DNA of 12,182 bases from positions 1-12,182 of the forward strand of contig CABPSV020000617.1 in NCBI GenBank assembly GCA_902459845.2, written 5' to 3'. The notes beneath the pieces are model-generated. The model had not been told where the DNA came from, made no database searches, and worked only from the letters and a program-made list of their open reading frames with translations. A program made the position numbers and the translations under genes. This DNA is from Hepatocystis sp. ex Piliocolobus tephrosceles (lineage: Eukaryota > Apicomplexa > Aconoidasida > Haemosporida > Plasmodiidae). Below, piece by piece: positions 7,716-12,182 of the stretch (position 1 is the stretch's first letter; every line of letters starts with the position of its first letter).

Positions 7716-8474
7716 ATGAATAGTGTACGTAGAAATATCTCAAACATATGTAGGCGCCAGATCTTCAATAATCACACGAGCGGCGGAGCAAACATGTTAG
7801 CCTGTGTGAATAAAAGAAATATTTGTAACATAAATAAAATTGGAATATTTAGTCAATGTATTCAAAACGGTTTGAATAATATTAATGGAAAAAGATTCTC
7901 ATCTAGTGAAGCTCAAAAATTGTCAGAAGTTGTAAAATCAGAAGTACAACATGAGAAATCGAATTATGAGGCACCCGAAAATATAAAGAAATTTTTACAA
8001 ACATCAGGATGGAAATTCGAAGAACAAGAAGGAGACGTGAATATGGTGTTAACTAAAACTGTAGATGGTATGAAAATAATTATTGATTTTCAACTTGTAT
8101 CACCCTTTCAAGCAGAAGGAGAAAGTGAAGCTCAAGCAGAAATGACCGATTTTTCAGTAACAGTTGAAAAACCAAATAAACAAGGAGGTATTACATTTTA
8201 TTGTACGACTTTACAAAATGATGAAAAATTTAGATATATGATAGGAAACGTCAAATATTACAAAAATGAAGAAGGAAAAAATTCTGTGTCATCATATAAC
8301 GGGCCTGAATTCGAAGACCTAGATGACTCTTTACAAACATCACTTGATGAATGGTTAGCTAATTTAGGAGTAGACTCAGAGTTGTGTGATTTTATTGATT
8401 CATGTAGCATTGATAAAGAACAAAGAGAATATATGTCATGGTTACAAAATATTTCAAACTTTATTGAATCTTAA
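7716..8474 (+). CDS. MAM33: MAM33/p32 (gC1qBP) family mitochondrial acidic matrix protein
   Basis: Members of this family are acidic, doughnut-shaped homotrimers of the mitochondrial matrix, linked in yeast and mammals to mitochondrial translation and respiratory assembly. The product is 252 residues, close to yeast Mam33 (266) and human p32 precursor (282). Residues 1-60 are basic with paired Arg (5-6, 13-14) and few acids, as in a presequence. KRF-SSSE at 59-65 fits an MPP-type R-2 cleavage site. The rest is acidic. Family hallmarks include the block around DFQLVSPF (124-131) and the C-terminal helical region from about 206: SLQTSLDEWLANLGVDSEL, then DKEQREYMSWLQNISNFIES to the end. I chose ATG 7716 with AAAA before it. 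The same frame is open a little upstream, but only a TTG lies there, which is not expected as a eukaryotic start. Function in the parasite is inferred from homology. Confidence 0.94.
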   Translation: MNSVRRNISNICRRQIFNNHTSGGANMLACVNKRNICNINKIGIFSQCIQNGLNNINGKRFSSSEAQKLSEVVKSEVQHEKSNYEAPENIKKFLQTSGWKFEEQEGDVNMVLTKTVDGMKIIIDFQLVSPFQAEGESEAQAEMTDFSVTVEKPNKQGGITFYCTTLQNDEKFRYMIGNVKYYKNEEGKNSVSSYNGPEFEDLDDSLQTSLDEWLANLGVDSELCDFIDSCSIDKEQREYMSWLQNISNFIES

Positions 8475-8734
8475 TTTTTTTTTATAAAATATATATAGAT
8501 ATGTATGGGTATACATATTACTTATATAATAAATATTAAATGTATTTATATGCTAAAAAAAAAAAAAAAAATCATTCAATCATTTTATGCTTGAGAAGTA
8601 CATGAAATGAACAAATTTTTATTGTTTAAAAAGTGAATTTTTAAAAATACGTTTTATAATGCTGTGGGGCTTCATTATATGTGCGTATAGTAACCGATAA
8701 CTTGTTTTTTTTTAAATTATTAACATGGATTATA

Positions 8735-8737
<3 letters not shown>

Positions 8738-8765
<28 letters not shown>
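8738..8765. repeat. T28 homopolymer
   Basis: A 28-base T run about 265 bp downstream of the MAM33 stop, probably within or past its 3' UTR. Confidence 0.88.
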
Positions 8766-8770
<5 letters not shown>

Positions 8771-9174
8771 TTAAAATCATATTTTTTAGACATACTTCAT
8801 TGTAAATGTTGTAGAATTCTGTGTTAAACACAAATATAAACTTCTTTTAATTTAAAATAAATAATACAGCTTTTTATGAAAAAGTCATGTAAAAACGAAA
8901 AAAAAATGGCTAGTTAACATTATTTATTCGATTTTGGTAAGATTTTTTTTTTTTTTTTTCTTTTAAATATATATACATATATATATTATTCACTTAAATT
9001 GTAATTTAAAAAAGGTTAAATTATTCGGATAAAAATATATATTAAATTTTTAATAGTAAACTGTCTACATATATATGCATGTGTGCATATGGATATATGT
9101 TTAGTTCGTTTGTAATTTAAAATATATAGTTTATTTGAATAAAAAGATAAATTTCCGTCTTCATTAATTAAATG

Positions 9175-9176
<2 letters not shown>

Positions 9177-9224
<48 letters not shown>
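9177..9224. repeat. T48 homopolymer upstream of gene 4
   Basis: A 48-base T run about 265 bp before the gene 4 start codon. It lies inside the candidate 5' UTR intron described for 8937-9305. Confidence 0.9.
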
Positions 9225-9225
<1 letters not shown>

Positions 9226-9326
9226 TTGTATTAAAAGCTTTACTGTACAATATACATTGAATATTAATACTTTTATTTTGTTATATTTTGTGTTTCTTTT
9301 AACAGGGGATTAACAAATTTTGTTTA

Positions 9327-9364
<38 letters not shown>

Positions 9365-9376
9365 ACTTTAAAAAGA

Positions 9377-9460
9377 TTTTTTTAAAGGTATCCTTTCAAA
9401 AACGTCCTTTCAAAAACGTCCTTTCAAAAACATTCTTTTAAAAACATTTTTTTAAAAACA
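9377..9460 (+). repeat. 14-bp tandem repeat in the presumed leader of gene 4
   Basis: Six adjacent 14-bp units start at 9377, 9391, 9405, 9419, 9433 and 9447. The central units read TCCTTTCAAAAACG. The outer units decay to TTCTTTTAAAAACA and TTTTTTTAAAAACA on the right and TTTTTTTAAAGGTA on the left. The array stops 28 bp before the ATG at 9489, and no ATG lies between 9306 and the start codon. It is therefore probably transcribed in the 5' leader. The well-preserved centre and decayed edges are typical of an ageing tandem array. Confidence 0.88.
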
Positions 9461-9488
9461 ATATTAAAATATACTTACATTTTTCAAC

Positions 9489-10654
9489 ATGGAGAATATA
9501 AACAAAAAAGAAATTTTGGCAAGTTATTTACAATTGTGTAATAAAAATGATATGGTTGATGCAGTACTAAAATATTGTGATGATGAAAATGGTGTAATTT
9601 TTAATAAGCACCCTGCCAAAAATGAAAACAAGTTTTCAGATATCTTTCATTATTCAGATCTTTCCGAATCAAACATATCAAATACTACAAATAGCTTGAA
9701 TTTATTAGATTATGAAAAGTCTTTACAAAGTTTAACAAATAGTATAGAAGAAAAATATAAAAAGAGTAATCAAAATAGTGTGAGATCCATTGCTTATTTT
9801 TCTAGCAAAAATTTTGAGGAAACATTACCAAAAAATGATAAAGAAACCGATAATTATAAATCTTATAGCCTACATAAAATACACGATGAACCAAAAAAAA
9901 ATAATAAATTAACCAGAGAGGAAATATTAAACAAAGTTAAAGAATCAATGAGACAAATAGAATCTTTGAAAGGAAAAGAATATATGAAAAAAGTAGATTC
10001 TATTTACGATATAATTGATAGTGTATGTGATGTTATAGTACCGGAAGGTAGAGCAATGCTTTTAAATATTAGTGAAAATTATGGGTATATATTACTTGAG
10101 GATGGCACATATAATTTTTATCCTCTCGAAATGATAAACATAAATCCAGCCTATTTAAAAAAAAATCCATTGCTTAACCTTAATTACAGCTACAAAGATA
10201 TAATGCTGAACCACACAAAAAATATTACAGAATTAAAATTTAAAAATGCATATAGTAATAATAGTAAGTTAAAGAATAATGTAAACGAAAAGAAACTTGA
10301 TGATAAATTCCTTAATTTTTCTAACAAACTGAGTCATTTAAAAGATTATATAATAAAAAACGAAAAAGGTGATAATACAATAGATATCGATAACTATTTG
10401 GTTCGTGAAGATTTTGATAAAGACCAAGCCAAAGATAATGAACTTGATAAAAACGGTTTACGAAGGAATCAATATATGGTACTAAAATCAAAAAAAAAAA
10501 AAATACAAAAATGTCTACATAAGCGAATATGCATGAACATAAGTGTTTATAAATGTGTATAAATGTTTTATATAATAATAATACATATATACATAATTAT
10601 GACAAAAAAACGATGATGTAAAAACGGTTTTGTTTGTATAATAACATATGCATA

Positions 10655-10690
<36 letters not shown>

Positions 10691-10835
10691 TTTTTTTTCT
10701 TTTGTTTAGCTTAGAAAGGGTGTAAAACTTAATCAATTAAATACTGTTTACAAAATAGAAAGTGTAGCACCATATGTGCTTTCCGACCCAGTGAATGAAG
10801 CTGATGAAAAAGTGTATTGTTGTAAACTAATTTAA
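9489..10835 (+). CDS. Two-exon gene of unknown function
   Basis: I do not recognise this protein. Exon 1 (9489-10478) encodes 330 residues and exon 2 (10710-10835) 41 more, giving 371 aa joined in phase 0. The alternative donor at 10557, also phase 0, would give 397 aa. Visible parts are a compact N-terminus (residues 6-40), an Asn/Ser/Lys-rich stretch (43-140), and a conserved-looking core (142-232). The core has a predicted amphipathic helix (LTREEILNKVKESMRQIESL, 141-160) and a beta-rich block with VPEGRAMLLNIS (184-195) and YGYILLEDGTYNFYPLEMI (198-216). A charged Asn/Lys/Asp-rich region follows (about 240-325), then the exon 2 tail with YKIESVAPYVL. There is no signal peptide or membrane segment, so it is probably cytosolic or nuclear. 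The ATG is the first after a leader free of ATG codons. The lower AT content, intact frame and exon 2 composition support a real gene. Confidence 0.85.
10479..10709 (+). other. Predicted intron of gene 4
   Basis: The acceptor is convincing: a pyrimidine-rich TTTTTTTTCTTTTGTTTAG ends at 10709 and is followed by an open frame with coding-like composition. The donor is uncertain. ATG|GTACTA at 10479 removes a poly-A and AT-rich stretch that looks intronic, while TGT|GTATAA at 10557 has a better GTA(T)A signal but a poorer exon end and would retain a Lys/Cys-rich peptide. Both preserve phase 0. The interior contains (CATATG)-type palindromes and a (TA)n run at about 10659-10687. Without the intron the frame stops at 10560-10562. 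Confidence 0.75.
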
Positions 10836-10961
10836 AATAAGTAATTTTTATTAATATAAAAACAAATTGTTTTGCTTTTCACACTGTGAAAGTTGGTTAT
10901 TTATAAAATATTATTTATACTTAAGGTAATCACATGTGGCTTTAATTTATTAACAATTATT

Positions 10962-10966
<5 letters not shown>

Positions 10967-11051
<85 letters not shown>
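10967..11051. repeat. Compound microsatellite (CT)20(AT)22
   Basis: Twenty CT dinucleotides (10967-11006) pass without interruption into about 22 AT dinucleotides (11007-11051). CT/GA arrays of this size stand out because nearly every other dinucleotide array in the window is AT. The CT part is a perfect polypyrimidine mirror repeat with triplex potential and the AT part has cruciform potential. Confidence 0.95.
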
Positions 11052-11054
<3 letters not shown>

Positions 11055-11106
11055 TGTTTATTAAACACTTCCTATACGATTCTTTTTTCCTACATGTTAC
11101 AATTCT

Positions 11107-11200
11107 ACTTTGTTTTTTTTTGTTTTTTTTTTTTGTTTTTTTTACTTTGTTTTTTTTTACTTTGTTTTTTTTTACTTTGTTTTTTTTACTTTTTTTTTTG
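11107..11200. repeat. T-rich array with ACTTTG at 14-15 bp spacing
   Basis: ACTTT(G) recurs at 11107, 11144, 11159, 11174 and 11188, joined by T8-T9 runs, giving about three regular 15-bp units with degenerate flanks. It can be read as a Phe-rich ORF, but only because it is nearly all T. Confidence 0.85.
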
Positions 11201-11535
11201 TTAAATATTGTCCGTATCACGGTGTAAGAAGCCTTTTCAATCGTTTACGTAAATATAATTTTGTTTTATTGTATTGGAACTTAAGTAAACACAGGAAGTG
11301 TTTTTATATAACAAAAAATATACTAAACACATATTAAAATGTCATATAATTAAAATGGGCTTATATCTTTTTTAGTATGTTGTAATTTTACTAATTATTA
11401 GATGTGGTCAATAATAACAAAAGTAAGTTATTTGTACACTTATTTATATAATATAATTTTGTAAGTATTTGTACTAAAAATTTACTTTTACTCCAATTTT
11501 TATTTTTTTTAATAAAAATGTTATTAAAAAAATGG

Positions 11536-11567
<32 letters not shown>
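11536..11567. repeat. A32 homopolymer
   Basis: A 32-base A run in the region downstream of gene 4. It lies inside the candidate GTAAGT-to-AG interval at 11423-11674. Confidence 0.9.
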
Positions 11568-11568
<1 letters not shown>

Positions 11569-11750
11569 AAATAAATAAATATGTATATATATATACATGT
11601 ACTGATGAGTTCATAAAATTTGAAGCACTTTTAAAAATGATAATATATATTGTTTTTATTTTCCTCCTTCTAAGCGTATATACACATATATAACACTGGT
11701 CAGCTCATAATTTTTTTTTTTTAGTTGTATGAAGAAATGTTGATTTTTTC

Positions 11751-11754
<4 letters not shown>

Positions 11755-11801
<47 letters not shown>
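11755..11801. repeat. (TA)n microsatellite near the right edge
   Basis: About 23 uninterrupted TA dinucleotides, the longest alternating AT run in the window. It is likely highly length-variable. Confidence 0.88.
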
Positions 11802-11804
<3 letters not shown>

Positions 11805-12028
11805 TTTAAATATTTGTAGTTATATATTTATTATGAACAATGTATAACATTTTAACAAACATAAAAGCCAATTGTATTATAGTAATGGTTCTCAGTTTTT
11901 CTACTATTATTAATGATATTAACAGTTACGTATATAAAATAAGAAAGTGAAAAATAGGAAAACGTATATTTTTATGATTTTTATTTTATAACATATAAAA
12001 AAGGAAGAAGAAGAAAAAAAAAATAAAA

Positions 12029-12030
<2 letters not shown>

Positions 12031-12062
<32 letters not shown>
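12031..12062. repeat. (TAA)n trinucleotide microsatellite
   Basis: About ten and a half TAA units lie just after an AAG/poly-A purine stretch. Read on the minus strand it is TTA. Trinucleotide loci of this kind are commonly polymorphic in Plasmodium. Confidence 0.9.
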
Positions 12063-12118
12063 GTAATGCATTAGTCCTTTATATACAAAAACGAAGAAAA
12101 AACAAGAAAGAAAAAAAA

Positions 12119-12182
12119 GGAAGAGAAAAAAAGGTAGAGAAAAAAAGGAAGAGAAAAAAAGGAAGAGAAAAAAAGGAAGAGA
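12119..12182. repeat. 14-bp polypurine tandem repeat GGAAGAGAAAAAAA, cut by the edge
   Basis: Units start at 12119, 12133, 12147, 12161 and 12175, identical except for GGTAGAG in the second. The last is truncated by the window end, so the true array length is unknown. All bases but one are purines on the plus strand. A 14-bp period shifts frame each unit, which argues against coding. Confidence 0.93.

Larger units (their letters stand above)
8475..9488. other. Tandem intergenic region MAM33 to gene 4
   Basis: This 1-kb spacer should contain the MAM33 3' UTR and the promoter and leader of the next gene on the same strand. It has an A17 run near 8554, a less AT-rich island at 8655-8702, T28 at 8738-8765, T48 at 9177-9224, (TA)n at about 9336-9360, and a 14-bp repeat right before the next gene. 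A donor-like G|GTAAGA at 8936-8942 and an acceptor-like TTTCTTTTAACAG ending at 9305 could define a 5' UTR intron. No coding ORF is supported. Confidence 0.8.
10836..12182. other. Intergenic region downstream of gene 4 to the window edge
   Basis: No protein gene is supported. The region begins with the gene 4 3' UTR, then a (CT)20-(AT)22 compound microsatellite, a 15-bp T-rich array, a less AT-rich stretch at 11205-11340, an A32 run at 11536-11567, (TA)n at about 11755-11801, a TAA array and a polypurine 14-bp array reaching the edge. A perfect GTAAGT donor-like site at 11423 and strong acceptor-like sites ending at 11674 and 11724 suggest possible splicing of a non-coding transcript or of the leader of a gene beyond the window. 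Confidence 0.75.

Noticed and set aside
11285..11306. AAACAC-AGGAA-GTGTTT hairpin followed by T residues, resembling an intrinsic terminator
   Set aside because: Such terminators are bacterial; the stem is short and the context is eukaryotic intergenic DNA.
11110..11337. Plus-strand 75-codon ORF ending in a non-repetitive 45-residue tail
   Set aside because: The first part is a T-rich array. The tail is short, has no recognisable motif and no supported splice link to a larger frame. Worth keeping in mind only if transcripts appear here.
11600..11625. ACTGATGAG with a short hairpin, resembling a hammerhead ribozyme core
   Set aside because: The second catalytic strand (GAAA after stem II) is missing (GAAG is present), and no stem I or III partner was found.

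Overview
The window looks like nuclear DNA of a malaria parasite, most likely Plasmodium falciparum or a close Laverania relative. The basis is very AT-rich intergenic DNA full of long homopolymers and (TA)n runs, Asn/Lys low-complexity insertions in proteins, AAAATG-type start contexts, and four eukaryotic genes, three of which have clear family matches. The organism call is an inference from composition and protein character, not from a database search.

Layout: 1-1738 is intergenic DNA upstream of gene 1. It holds an 11-bp A-tract minisatellite, a GGATT pentamer array and A50/A36 tracts. 1739-3601 (+) is methionine aminopeptidase 2, with a long low-complexity N-terminus and an intact catalytic core. 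3602-4959 is a convergent intergenic region. 4960-5466 (-) is TIM17, a subunit of the inner mitochondrial membrane TIM23 translocase. 5467-7715 is a 2.2-kb divergent intergenic region. 7716-8474 (+) is a MAM33/p32-family mitochondrial acidic matrix protein. 8475-9488 is the tandem spacer before gene 4. 9489-10835 (+) is a two-exon gene of unknown function. 10836-12182 is intergenic DNA with several tandem repeats, running to the window edge.

TIM17 and MAM33 are transcribed away from each other from one shared intergenic region and both act in the mitochondrion, so they could share promoter elements. METAP2 is a cytosolic housekeeping enzyme. Its start codon overlaps the stop codon of a 14-codon upstream ORF as AUGA, the most specific regulatory arrangement I found. 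The second notable element is a six-unit 14-bp repeat in the presumed leader of gene 4, ending 28 bp before its start codon.

I see no mobile element, tRNA, rRNA, CRISPR or bacterial-type operon. I do not find a clear new multi-gene system; the interest lies in leader architecture, DNA-structure repeats and one unrecognised protein.
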